Origin: Cladosporium sp. IMV 00045
Lineage: Eukaryota > Ascomycota > Dothideomycetes > Cladosporiales > Cladosporiaceae
DNA length: 40,154 bases
Assembly (NCBI GenBank): GCA_001931905.2
Contig: MSJI02000003.1
Location: forward strand, 1-40,154
Direction of reading: 5' to 3'
The notes beneath the pieces are model-generated. The model was not told where the DNA came from. It searched no databases and saw nothing but the letters and a program-made list of their open reading frames with translations. This document shows positions 21,559 through 33,400 of the stretch, piece by piece. The translations under genes and the position numbers were made by a program. The stretch's first letter is position 1, and each line of letters starts with the position of its first letter.

Positions 21559-22653
21559 ATGCCTTCGATTGTCGTCTTCGGCGCTTCTGGTTTCATCGGG
21601 GGTAAGTCTCTGCACCAACATCTCACCTCCATTTCAAATCTGACTTTCTATTCAAGCACCGTGCGTGAGAGCCATTAAACATGCCCACCCAGACTGGCCT
21701 GTGACCGCATATGTGCGCAGCATAAAGCACGAAGATGAGCTTAAAGCGGCACTGAAAGCAAACCATATCGTAGTCGGCGACTTCGGCGATATCGAGAAGA
21801 TCAAGCATCTCAGCAAAGAGCACGACGTCGCCGTCAACGCTGGCAGCTCTTTCACAGGGGATCTCGTCGAAGCTATCATTGCAGGACAGAAAGCAAAGCC
21901 ATCCGGCCAAAAAGGCAAATTGCTCCACATCAGCGGCGGCAGCAACTAGATCGACTTTAGCACCTGAGGCAATTTCAACCCAGAGAGCAAGGTCTGGAAC
22001 GACTCCAAGGTTGAAGACATCAAGGCAATCCACAAGGACATGTTCAATGGACAGTCTGATACCCTTGTCCTCGAGGCCGGAGCGGACAGTGCTGTGGAGA
22101 CGTACATCGTCTGTCCCTCGGTCGTGAACGGAGGTGCCAGTGTCTCTTCCCCCACCATGGGCATTGGGTATAGTCTGATTGTCGGCAACGCGAAGCCTCT
22201 CGGTTACGTTCCTTATGTCGGTGATGGAACGGCTGTTCTCAGTACGGTGAGAACCCTCCTCGCATATTTGTACATGCACCCGGCTACTTGCTAACAGTGT
22301 CACAGATCCACGTTCTCGACCTTGTCAGCTTCCTGGTCAAGATCTCCGAGGTTGCCGTCAAGGGTCCGGCCCAGGGCACGTCCTACGAGCGTTACTTCAT
22401 GCTGGAAATGAGCAGAGTGCAGTAGAAGGATCTGGCGACCGAGCTCGCGAAGGTCATGCATACGAGAGGTCTTTTTCCGAGTCCGGAGCCGAGAAACGTA
22501 CCTTTCGAACTGGCAGGAGAGGGAGAGGTTAAGCACCTTGTTGCTGCGAAAATGCTCTTCCAGGGCGATCGCGCGACTGCGATGGGGTTCAAGCCGAAGC
22601 AGCCGAGCATTCTTGCTGAGATCCACGCGAATCTAGGGAAGGTGCCCATCTGA
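21559..22653 (+). pseudogene. NmrA-like / NAD(P)-binding Rossmann protein, three in-frame stops
   Basis: Three exons, 21559-21601, 21657-22246 and 22306-22653, join in phase through introns with GTAAGT/CAAG and GTGAGA/CACAG ends. The N-terminus MPSIVVFGASGFIGAPCVRA is a classic Rossmann nucleotide-binding loop (GASGFIG). YVRSIKHEDELKAAL, VAVNAGSSFTGDLVEAII and GKLLHISGGSN follow, as in NmrA-like or short-chain epimerase-type proteins. The frame then meets TAG at 21947 and TGA at 21965, stays coding (NPESKVWNDSKVEDI; YIVCPSVVNGGASVSSP), and meets TAG at 22423 before ending at 22653. The codons could originally have been CAG, CGA and CAG. Splice sites and protein sense are otherwise intact, so decay looks recent. 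An intact copy would be expected to be a cytosolic oxidoreductase or redox sensor. Confidence 0.85.
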
Positions 22654-23439
22654 TCAGGTTTTGGAGATTCGAGAAATACTGGTTGGCGGCAGCGTTGCTA
22701 GCTCGTGGAGACAACAAGGCAAATCAGATGCCTAATCGTGCACCATTCTAGCCCTCTACATCCGAAAGTAGAGTGACTGTTGAGATAGCTGTTTGCAGCT
22801 CGGACTAATGAAATCTTGATGCGTTACCACGCGTAACAGACAGGCGGGCTCCTGGCCACTTCTGCTGCACTCGAGGCTTGGTGTGGTGTGATTTTGATAA
22901 ACCACGTCTGTTTGCTGGTAATCACATACGACCACAGGTCAGTAAAAACTGGGCATCCCGTCCGAAAACCCCCAATCTCACCGTCGTAGGTCGTTCCAGG
23001 ATCCCAGTGCTGCCTCCACATCGTAGTGTAAGCTACCCCGGCATCCAAGTCCTGGTTCAACTCTGTAGCCTAAGGACGAGTCGCGCTTTGAATTTAGGAA
23101 AAGCTGAATTTCATAATGAGATCGCTGTTCATATAGCTGATGCGCAACCTAGAATTCAAACTCCTCACCTCTGATCCCTTGTTGAATGGATCTTTAGCGG
23201 ATCGAGGAGTCTGGAACTTGTCTTCAATAGTACTTCAGTGGCCTGCTGCAAGGCCGCAACCTCAAGGTGCTCGCCCTGGTAATTTTCTGAAAACGATTCG
23301 CTAGAAATTGGTTCATAGCAGTGTTCTTCACAGGCTATATCGCCAGGAATAAAGGGTTCATCGCTTTCGCTTTCCATTTGCTTACATGAATCCTGAAACC
23401 AAAATCCAGCATTCAGGATCTAGGAGTAAAGATTAAGAT
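22654..23439. other. intergenic, nothing recognisable
   Basis: Normal base composition with short conflicting frames. A 70-codon acidic minus frame at 23165-23377 has no recognisable family and is not called. The G+C drops sharply after about 23440. Confidence 0.45.
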
Positions 23440-24289
23440 TGTGCCTAAAATGTACTAATTCTATATTAAGCATATAGGCTTAAAACATAAGAGATTAATT
23501 AATTAGCTATCTACTATAGCTTCTAAGAGCTTCTTTAAATAGATTAATATAGTACTAAATATACTTATATTATTAGTATTTTAACTAAATTTTAATACTA
23601 TAATACTTTTTTTCTAAAACTATTAATCAAGAAATAAAATTAAGAAAAAAAGTAATAAATTATAAGTTACTAGATAAATAGCTTATATAGAAAAAAAAAC
23701 TTAAAAGCTATTAAAAATAATTATCTAATAAGTGATTATTTAGATTTTTCTCTAATTTTAATAATTTCTTAAAGTTTTTTTTTTTTAAAAAAATATTAAA
23801 AATAAAACTTTAGAATTTATAATATTACTTTTTATTAGAAAGTAATAAATTATAGAATTTTAATAGAGACTAAAGTAGATATATAATAAGAACTAAAAAT
23901 ATATTAGAATATACCTAATATTAATACTATTAATTAATTAATTTAATAAGAAACTACTAATATAACTAAAGCTATATATTACTTTTTATTTATATAACTC
24001 TTAAAGCTAAAAGTAGTTTTCTTAATTTATAGATTAAAAAAGACTAATTACTAAGTTTAGGTATCTAAGAGTAATATTCTTAATAAAAAATATATTCTTA
24101 GATAATAAAATTTACTTATATTACTATTAATAGTATCTATATATATTAGTAATAAATAAATACTAATCTTTTACTAAAAGAAAGCTAATACTAATATATA
24201 TACTAGTCTATATTATATACTATATAAATATATAGTTCTAGATATAGTAATATATAAACCTAATATTATAAATTAAATAGCTGTCCTAC
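23440..24289. repeat. A/T-only block, probable RIP-destroyed transposon relic
   Basis: Roughly 850 bases are almost entirely A and T, dense in TA steps, TATA, TTAA and TTAATTAA, with hardly any C-A or T-G steps and no usable reading frame. Normal composition returns abruptly near 24280. In filamentous ascomycetes such blocks are repeats converted by CpA-to-TpA mutation. What the repeat was cannot be read. It lies directly upstream of the DUF3435 recombinase gene and so may mark or cover the left end of that element. Confidence 0.85.
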
Positions 24290-24397
24290 TCAATCTGAAG
24301 CTAATTTAGGACACAAATGCATGCTACTTAGTATGCATATTCGGAGGTCCCGAACGCGCCTTAGGTTACATTCAACTTCATTTATAGATACGCTAGC

Positions 24398-26972
24398 GTG
24401 AAGCGCCTTGCGACTGTAGCACTGCGTCTGCGTCTCGCTAAGATTAGGCTGGAGAAGCGATAGAAAGCCACTCGCGCTGACATTGAAGCTATACCGACTA
24501 TGCCTTAGCGATACGGCGTCGCTAGGCGCCGAGACTCTTCTCGCAGTGTTTAGTCTACTAGAAACTCCTCGGGCTTTCGCTAGCCATTCTCACTAGCAAC
24601 GATGGTAGTTAAAGCACGTCAAGAACACCGCTATAGCGCAGTTTGTAGCGGCGGTAGTAGAGGCGATGGCGACGGGAGCGTCGCCACAACGCGGTCCAAG
24701 TCCGCAGATCTCGCAGAGGAGTACATACGACGAGAAGCGGAGTTCGACAGCATTGTTGCGACACGCCGGGTATACGCGAAGAGCAGCAGTGAGATGCTCA
24801 GGCGCATGGAGGCATTCTGGCTGGAGTACGTGCCTGTCCCGAAATATCATTAAATCGATCAACTGCCCTTTTTTCGCTGACAGGAGTCTAGGTATTGCGA
24901 GCTTACACGCCAAAGTTCGGCAGAAAAACTACGAGACTTCTCTGTGGGTACATTACACAGCTTCTTCCATTGGCTTCTACGGACAAGGAAGAGTACACTG
25001 CGGAAAGCGAGCACTCTCTAGACTTACTGGAACACGTTATGCCTCGTGCGTAAAGCGGAAACTGGGCTTCATGTGATTGCGCCGGATCTCAAAGCAGCTA
25101 TGGTCGGGGTGAGTCGGCATTCGACAAGACAGGAGGTTCGAGACATCGTATATATTAACCACTCACTAGGTGCGGCAGACCTTGGCCGCAGAGTTCGCAC
25201 TCGACACCGAGAAGGTTGAGAAACCTATCGTTCGCGTAGAGGACGAGTTCGAACTTTTGAAGACGATCTGGAGTTCAACGTCGATGAAGCTCAAGCATGA
25301 GCGTATCCGCGTGCAGCTCGCTCTTATCGCACAACTCGCTGGAATCACTGGAAATCGACCGGGGGCTTTGCTGGCATTGCGTTACGGCAACTTGAAAGTC
25401 ACGCTCCTTCGCGACCCGACTGGCGGAGACAACCCCAAAGTCCTACTTGAGGTTACCTTCAAGGTGTCGAAAACATACCATGGATCCAAAGAACCGTAAG
25501 TAAACCAGGTCGGCTGTAAGCTCTCAATTCGCTGACCATGAGAGTGTCGGGTTATTAGAAACACCTTTCCCATTCCAGAAGTATGTTCAGAGTCATGCCT
25601 CTCTCTCTGCCCACAAATTATGCTCCTTGGCCTCCTTTTCAACGACGCAGCCTTCGAAGCTCCGCGACTCGTTGGACCTAAGGAGCTCTTCCAACTGAAG
25701 ATCCCTCACGGGCTGAACCAACTACTACTGCCTCTCAAAGACTCTTTAGCGCATGTCCCAATATTCTAAGACTCTCAGCCTACAGTCAACGGCTTCGAAA
25801 TGTCTACGACTCGGGCGATGCCGGCTGGCAAATTGAGAAACTGTTTCGCGAAATGGGGCCAGATCACGGGGTTCGAGTTGCCGCTCAAGCCTTATGCCTT
25901 CCGGAGAGGAAACGGCGAGGCTCTTGATAGTAGTAGTGAGTCTTACAGTTGCCGGCAAGCTGAGTATGTACTGACTTACTTAGATCATATCAGCGATGCC
26001 TAGCGCAACGTGATATTACAGCACGCGAACTCTCGGGTATTCGAGCGCAACTACCTCCCGCGGTATATCACACAAGACACCCAAGCAGCTTATCGAGGCT
26101 TGGAGCCCCAAGTCGAATTGACCCGGCTCGCCAGCGGCATGAAGCGTACGATCGACACTCGGCAACCTATGCGACTTACACTAAAGCAGCTTGCAGCAGT
26201 CGACCAGCATCCCGAAGTTCGGTTACTGTTCCGCACCAAGAACGCTCTCAAGAAACGAATTCGCGCAGAATTCGGAAGCGTCACTCAGGCTACCAAAGCC
26301 ATGGTTTACGACACCTATCGCCAAATCCGCAAAGACTACGAAAAGACACGCAAAGCACATAGTAGAGCCGCTATGAAGGCTCTGCAGGCCGGGTTCCGAA
26401 AGCAACAGGCGCTGTTAGATATTGCTAAGCAGCTGGGTCGAGCTGGAACGCCAAATCCTCTCAATGAGGATTGTGAAGTCGTTGCCGAAACAGATCCCAA
26501 CACGATAGCAGAGCATTTGAGCGAAGAGCGTACGGCTGTACTTCTTGCTCTGTTTTCTCCATCGTCCCCCGACATAAACGAGGAACGCCGCCGGCGCTGC
26601 GAAGCTATCAATGCTATCACTACGCTATGCAAGCAACAAGAACCGAGCTTTCCGAGTCGAAATAGGCATCAAACGTCATCGTGTATCGTCAAACAGACTG
26701 CTTCGCATACGACTATACCAGAGATTCTTAGTCGTGAGTGCACCCCAACGCAGTGCATCTTCTGTCTCGGCAATGTTTCTCTCCCTCAAGCGAAACGCCG
26801 CAAAGCCTTTCGCGATCGCTATACTCTTCGCGACCACTTCGTACGCATTCACCTTGATCGACTTCCTAACGACCAGCCTATCCGGTGTCCGCACCCTTCG
26901 TGCTTAGAGCTGCTCCAGCATAAGCAACATCTACGCAATCACGCTCTCCAGGTTCACTTCACTCCCACTTAA
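24398..26972 (+). pseudogene. DUF3435 tyrosine recombinase (Starship captain type) with C2H2 fingers, broken
   Basis: From ATG 24602 the exons 24602-24829, 24884-25108, 25170-25495, 25559-25935 and 25984-26972 join in phase, giving 715 codons including the final stop. Family signatures include LRDFSVGTLHSFFHWLLRTR, then LAGITGNRPGALLALRYGNL holding the first conserved Arg. SKEPNTFPIPE, KWGQITGFELPLKPYAFRRG and VILQHANSRVFERNYLPR hold the His and the likely nucleophilic Tyr. The tail has paired C2H2 fingers (CIFCLG...HFVRIH; CPHPSC...HALQVH). In-frame stops are TAG 25019, TAA 25767 and TAG 26001, all one C-to-T step from CAG or CAA. The same frame continues upstream to about 24398 with four more stops, all TAG, so the original N-terminus was probably longer. 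The product would cut and rejoin DNA to move a transposon. The first donor (GTGCCT, 24830) is weak. Confidence 0.88.
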
Positions 26973-27576
26973 AAACATTCGCGCCGGGGTACGGGGTTTT
27001 GGGATGGATATATATTACAGTTCATAGTTGCGTTATGAAGGGCTTATTTCGTTTTTAGTAACATTGTCCTAATGCATGATAATCACATGCGAGATACGCA
27101 TCATTCTTTATTAGTTTTCTGTTTCTTGCTATCCTTACAGTAATCTATTGCATATGGCGTGAGAGCCATATGATATAGTTCACCCTCTGGATATAAGACC
27201 ATAACAATTTAGAGACCACGTGGAAGCTCCCTTGACGTGGCTCCTAGCCCGTCAAACGTCTATGACCCCGAGGATCTACTTGCGATACTAGTGTTAAGCC
27301 ATAGATCAATAGTTACCTCAAGGAACTGCCTAGCCCATGGTTAATATACCCTCGGGTGCCTAGTGCCCTAATAGTCAGCTTACCTAGTAGGCATGTGTAC
27401 ATTAAGATAAATTCGTCCTTAGGGTAGTGTTCACTTCGAGGTACTAGTTACTTATAGGCATTATCTACCTACGCACGCGTTGCCCATAGGGCCGGTGCTA
27501 CCTTAAATCATAGCGTATCCATATGGTCTACAAACTACGAAGCTAACGCTTCCTCGAGGATAACAAAATTCAATTA
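26973..27576. other. intergenic, nothing recognisable
   Basis: A T/A-leaning stretch with many TAG and CTAG motifs lies between the recombinase 3' end and the DUF3723 3' end. It looks mutated rather than constrained, and I see no gene, tRNA or clear repeat. Confidence 0.45.
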
Positions 27577-30180
27577 TCACAATTCTTCGCTCTCATTAGT
27601 AAGGTACCCTCCACAAACCGCTATGAAATGCTTCCAATCTTCTTCTTTACACTTGAACGATAAAGGCGGAGATATTCCACGAATTTCAACCTTCATCATA
27701 TCACTAACCTTCTTTACATCGTATATACTAAGTCCGCGATTGAATTTGATACTCTCTACTTCATTCCCATTACGATCCAGCAAAACAAGACAGTATACAT
27801 TTTCGGTGCCGGTCTTTTCGCAGACAAGAGTATAACAGACATTTTGCCTGGTGATAGGCAGAGAGTCGGCCATATGCCTCACTGCTTTTGGGGAGACCAC
27901 TAGGATCTTAGGATGCTAAGACTGTTCTATCGCGCGCCAGGCGTGTTCTGATCCGTTACCTGAAGATACTGTCCGATTCTGCCCATGAGCATACATAAAA
28001 AGGCATGTCCGATTAGTGTGGATGGCTTTCAGAATTCGGTCTAGCTCGTTTCGTCCAGAAGGCCCCCCTATAAACGGTCTGATTATCACATCTTGTGTAC
28101 TTTCATTAATGACACACCACTGTCCTGGTTCCAATTTCTTCTCTGCTTGCGCTGAGAGACTGAGACCAGGCTGTTCGAAGTCTGCTGGACCATCCGCTGC
28201 TCGTTTGTTCTTTGGTAGTGTGATATGGTTAGATGGTTGTTCGTCAAATGGTGAAGCCTCGTATAATTCTTCTTCTTCAGCCCATTAACCAATCGCTTCG
28301 TGAGTGGGGTCACCTAAATCTGCCGTCTGGACATCCATCGCGCTTGCCGTGTACGTCGAAGTACTGGGATCGATAGCTCCGTTTGTCCGTGAGTTGTCGG
28401 TAGCATCATGACTTGATGTCGAAGCAGGCCTGGCACTTAGAACTTCGCCTATTGTACTGTCTTGAATCGGATCTTGAGAGGCGTCTTGCATGTTTATATT
28501 AGACTCCACGTGTTCAGGCATGGTCTGGTGCTCAGTTGATAGTCCCTTAAGCGAAGTGATATCCCAGAAAGAGCATAGAAGATCTCGGGCTATAGCAAAG
28601 GTGGTGATGAATTCATGTTGTAGTGCTTCTGGCTCAGGAATGATATACTTCAGGAACAAGTATTTCCGATCAGTACGGAAGCTGCGTTTAAAAGGTCGAT
28701 TGCTCCGAGCTTTAACTAGGACGTCGCTCACGTCGGTCGTTGATGATAGGGCTCTCGTCGCTATTGGGACGTCCGGATCGCCTGGATGATCCACTCTATG
28801 AAACTGCGCTTTAATCTTTAACGACTTGAAACCCAGATGTTCTGCGAACATCGCGAAAGCATTGACTCGGTCTTGCATTGGCCGGCCTGTCTTAGGCTTG
28901 GGGAGCCTAGCTTCTTTGCGTGGCTGGCTAGCCGCGATGTCGGACAACTCAGGAAAGTGACGCATCGCATAGAGCCATAATTGAATATATGTCTGATAAA
29001 AAGAATCCTCTGCGCCATTAAAGATGTCTCGGAAGGCTTTCTCAAAGCTCTCTCTGTAAGACTGTCGAGATGTGAGAAGGTTTCGCATCGAGCTATGGCA
29101 GATTTCAAGGTAGATAGTGTCCTCAAAGAAAGAATGGAACGACAAGATCCTAGTAGACTGTAGCAGCCTTTCGAGTAGCCCGGATCGTTGACTGGTATCT
29201 TGGACTCCTAGAAACAACCTATAGCGCGCGTAGCCTGCTGAACAGTCTCTGCTATATAGCGCTTCTGTAACGGCTCTGCGGTCAGACAAGGATATACGTG
29301 GGAACCAGAGTTGCAGAGCCTGAACAGTTTGTGGCGTCACTTCGGACGGGTTCTGGTCTCCAAGAATTTCTATCCACTAAGACTTCATTCTCGAAAGGTA
29401 GAACCTAATCTCCTGTATGAGTTAGCCAGAGCCTTGAAACCAAAGGAGGCTAATCTACCTCCCACGTATGCAATGGTAGCACCCTATTCATAGCGCCTAG
29501 CTGAAAGTCTTGCCAGAGTCCAACGAATGGTAGAAGGCTATTAAGGACTTTGATAATACGACCGTGATCTGCCTTCTCGAGTTGAAGAAGATTTCTTCTC
29601 TTGCTAGGGCTGAGTCGCGCTTGCCACTTCTCTACAGCTCGCTGTTCGTCGGCTTCCTGAGCTTGGCGATAGAATCGAAAAATGTCGCCGTCCGAGAACC
29701 GAAGTTCGTTTGTATAATCCTCTACTAGTGTGTGACGAAGCGATACTAGCATGGCTATAAAGGCGCAAGGGATTAGAGTCTGTTGCTGCTCTAAGATTTA
29801 CTGTTTCGATACCTACATTCATCGTATAAGCTTACGATCCACCATTGGTCTCGCTCCAAGAGGAATTCTCTTGCTGCAATAACGCGATGCTTCCCGTGTA
29901 AACATAGGATCGTATCAGCGCTTGATAGTAATAGTTCCGTTGGCTGCTCGCTCCTCTGCCATTCTCCTAGCATAGTACTCGAGATGATAGCTGGGATTCT
30001 ATTCTTTGGAGCCTCTCGTTGACATTTTTCGAGTTTGAAGACGTTGATCAACCGCGCGACATTCTTCTCGTCGTAATCTCGGACCCCAGACTCGAACCTG
30101 AGATGCTCGAGTCTGATTCTTGCGGTGCCAAGAAAGTACTCAGGTGTCACAGATTGGTTCTTTCTCTCAGACATAGTCAT
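27577..30180 (-). pseudogene. DUF3723 protein gene, three in-frame stops
   Basis: Exons 30180-29817, 29754-29459 and 29412-27577 join in phase (introns of 62 and 46 nt with GTAGGT and GTAGAT donors) to 832 codons. The start is MTMSERKNQSVTPEYFLGTA. The DUF3723 core is clear: CLHGKHRVIAAREFLLERDQ followed by WWIVSLYDE, then VEDYTNELRFSDGDIFRFYR, then HTWEEIRFYLSRMKS. Stops are TAG 29379-29377, TAA 28287-28285 and TAG 27918-27916; sense resumes after each (WIEILGDQNPSEVT; WAEEEELYEASPFDEQP; HPKILVVSPKAVRH). All are one CpA or TpG transition from CAG, CAA or TGG. The C-terminal 200 residues are acidic then globular (FIGGPSGRNELDRILKAI). The biochemical role is unknown; DUF3723 is a recurrent Starship cargo family. 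Its 5' end faces the phospholipase gene 264 bp away. Confidence 0.88.
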
Positions 30181-30444
30181 TACTTAGGTAGATAGATGGC
30201 AGCTTGTCCCGCAGAGGACGACCTCCTCTCTTATGTAGCACATCAGACGGTGCGGAGGCTTTTCGGTCTGGACAGGTGGGCTGTCTCCATAAGGCAGCTA
30301 TGGATCCGCAATTAAGCGACCTGATTTAAATATAGATCTTACTAAAATAGAGCTATACAATTTTAAATCGACTTTAAATAGTCAGAAGACATTGCCTTAA
30401 CAGTCTGATTCAGTCACGCAGACTCTTCGTCGCTCGAGTGCATA
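30181..30444. promoter_or_regulatory. divergent intergenic region between DUF3723 and phospholipase genes
   Basis: This 264-bp space separates two head-to-head start codons, so it must have held both promoters. The middle (about 30320-30385) is A/T-rich with TATAGATC, TTTAAATC and TTTAAATAG steps that could serve as TATA-like sites on either strand. No specific operator is recognisable. Confidence 0.5.
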
Positions 30445-33400
30445 ATGGCCAAGCCTCACTCATCCCTTATAAGGCCTCAAGGGCGCCGGGCTTGGACACC
30501 CATATCTGTATATTGCGCTACATACACGATGAGGCGCTGCAAACATGAAGCACTGGTCGAGCTCTCTGCTGCAGCGGATCCGTGCCTAGTTGACCCTCAT
30601 CGATTACGTCGCTTAATTGAGTCATTGCCAAACCCCGAAGACCAGACCCCTTTGATTATTGCCTACTACGGGACCCAGGAAAAGCGTATGGCCCTTAGCC
30701 AACTATTTCCAGCTAACGACTCCAAGACCCGGGATCGACGACCAGCGATGTGTAAGATATACACAGACGCGATTACCTCCCACCATAGAAACCCAATCTT
30801 CTTTGCCGATATTGACCCTGATTGCGGGCCACCTTCTCAGGAAACGATCGCCCATTGCCACCAATTCCAGGCGTATAGGATAAGCCCTAGGCCGTATAAG
30901 ATTCAAATCAATCATATGCTTATGAACTGCTTGCTTCTGCCGTTCACTGACCTGATCTGCATCTTCGCCGATGATCTTGGTGGACTTGCCGTAGTGAAAC
31001 AGCATTTGCAGCATTGGGCTGATTCTGGCATCGAAGCTGCTCCCCAGCAACAGACTACAAGAGTGGTGATCATCATATCGAGTCCAAGTTGCGGTCAAAT
31101 CGATGACTTTTGGGTAGCTATAAGAGATTCTTGCCTTGACAAAACCTTTCCCGAGATCAGCTTCGAAATTTTGTCAGGCCAAGCAGAGGATAATGTTCGG
31201 TACATCCCATTGCGAGTCTCTCTCCTCCAGGAAAAGCTAGGACTCGCTCGGCAAAACCGCCAAAACCGCATGCAGCTATTCTCCGGGCCCCACCTAGCAG
31301 CATTATTCTCACAATGCTTAGCGCACATCGCTACCAATCCGCTCAAGCCATTTCAAATGTTACAAGCAAGTCGGCAGGGCATTCCACAGCCTCCAGATTT
31401 CTCTGAGTGTGTGGCAGCGTTCCTCAAGGCTACTTATGACCAAGACATACCTTATTAGACTGTTGCTTGTCTCCTTGCATCAAGCTTGCTGATGCAAGCT
31501 TGTCCGCCATCTGCACATAGTAAGAATGTCATTCGAGAGCGCTATCATTCTGCTGCCGCGGCTGATGCCTTCTAGTGTTTCCGCCACAAGAAATTTTCGA
31601 TGCACTTTTCCGACCTACACTTGCGAGATGCTTTGAAAACTATTTGGGACATAAAGACATTGCCTCCTCGAATACAGCGCACAACGTCTTGCGCGGACAG
31701 ATGCTTTCGTATGTGGCACGGGAATTTGCGACTCATTGGACGGCGCTATGCGAAGAGAGAAGCTTGGCTGCCGAAATGCATCGAGCACGTCTTGAAGCCC
31801 AAGCTATGCGAGAGCATTGGGGCGGTCTTAGTAAGAATACTTTCTGCGCAATCTGTATTGTCCGACGCCCAGAGCATGTGATGAAGTGCCGACATTCTAT
31901 TTGCGATCTCTGCGTCGAAGTGTTTGGTGTGCCTCGGATAACTGAGGAGTACACCTTCACGTTCCCAAGCTGCCTTTGCTGTGGCAAGATAGCGGATCTT
32001 CTTGTTCGATTGAAGCCCCCGACAGCCGGCCTTTTAGGATTCTAAGTATTGATGGTGGCGGTGTGAAAGGGATTGTCCCATTGGAATTTCTCAACTTGCT
32101 ACAAAGATCTTTAGGTTCTAGCTGCCGCGTGCAGGATCTTTTTGACCTTGCACTTGGCACTAGCGTTGGTAAGCAAATGCTACGCTCTAACAATTTGGAA
32201 TCTAGCTAAGAGATCTTTAGGTGGGTTGGAAGTCCTCTTCCTCTTTGCCAAAAGCTGGGACATTCCAATCGCTCTAGCGACTTTCCGCCGCCTTGCAAGG
32301 CAGTGTTTCACTGCATCTTTGAATGGCAAACTGTCATCATTAGCTCGGTTCGGCTCGTACATTCGGTGTCTGCTACGTGACAGCCTATATAAAGCAGAGA
32401 TACTTGAGGAGATTCTGAAAGATTGCTTCGGCAATCATCTTCGAATGTTCGACTATCCCGAGACTGGTATCTCCCAGTGCAAACTAGCGGTTACGGCCAC
32501 AACCACATCAACGGCTTCTATAAGGCTTCTAACGAGCTACAATGGCTCGATCCTCGAGAAATCAAAGCGAGGTATTGCCCGCAGAAGTGGATATTGTCTT
32601 CTTCAAAATATGCTAACGCCTATCCAGGATACCGTATCGTTCGACCAGACGAACCAAAGCTTGAACCTCTCGTTTGGCAAGCGTATGTAGATCATCCGTG
32701 GTATGATCACGACCACAGCTGATATAAATATAGGGGACGAGCAACTTCGGCTGCACCAGGGTACTGTGATACTACTGTCTGTCTTGTGAGTGGTCACTAA
32801 TGTTTCTAAGAATGTTTCCGCCCCTGCATATACCTGGCTTAGGAAGATTCCAAGATGGCGCATTGAGACATAACAATCCTGTCAATATTGCGCTATGGGA
32901 AAGTGATCGCATCTGGCCACGTGAGACTACAAAGGATGTCGTACTTTCTTTGGGCACCGGCACTGGGCCTAGTGCAACGACGCCGCGTACAGCAACATCG
33001 ACTCCACAACTCGCATTCAGCGAGAAGTTTATCCCCCGCCTCTTCCGTTCGTTCCTCACAGGGTTGGACGGCGAGGTGACATGGCACGAACTTCTACATC
33101 ATCTCGAAAAAGATGTCCATGATAGATACTTTCGGCTGAACATCAACATGGCTAGCCAGGAACCGCGGCTGGATGACGTGCGAGCGATACAAAGCCTTTC
33201 GAATGCGGTCGAATCCCATAAAGACGATCCCAAGATCATTGATATCAAGATGGCACTTCTAGCATCATGTTTCTTCTTCGAGTTGAAGCGAACACCAACC
33301 TTTGATGCTTCTGGTTTCTACGTCTGTCAGGGGGAGATTCGAACTCGTATGGATCACACTAAAGTTTTCATGGCTCTGAGGCAAATGGGTACATCTCCTA

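Noticed and set aside
31470..31506. Tandem, palindromic repeat around AAGCTTG
   Set aside because: Two short copies (GCATCAAGCTTG and GATGCAAGCTTG) lie inside coding sequence that reads normally; chance is sufficient.
31456..31577. Frameshift in the phospholipase gene at 31.5 kb
   Set aside because: An intron 31520-31575 (donor GTAAGA, branch GCTGATG, acceptor TTCTAG) joins the frames in the correct phase, so only the TAG at 31456 is counted as damage here.
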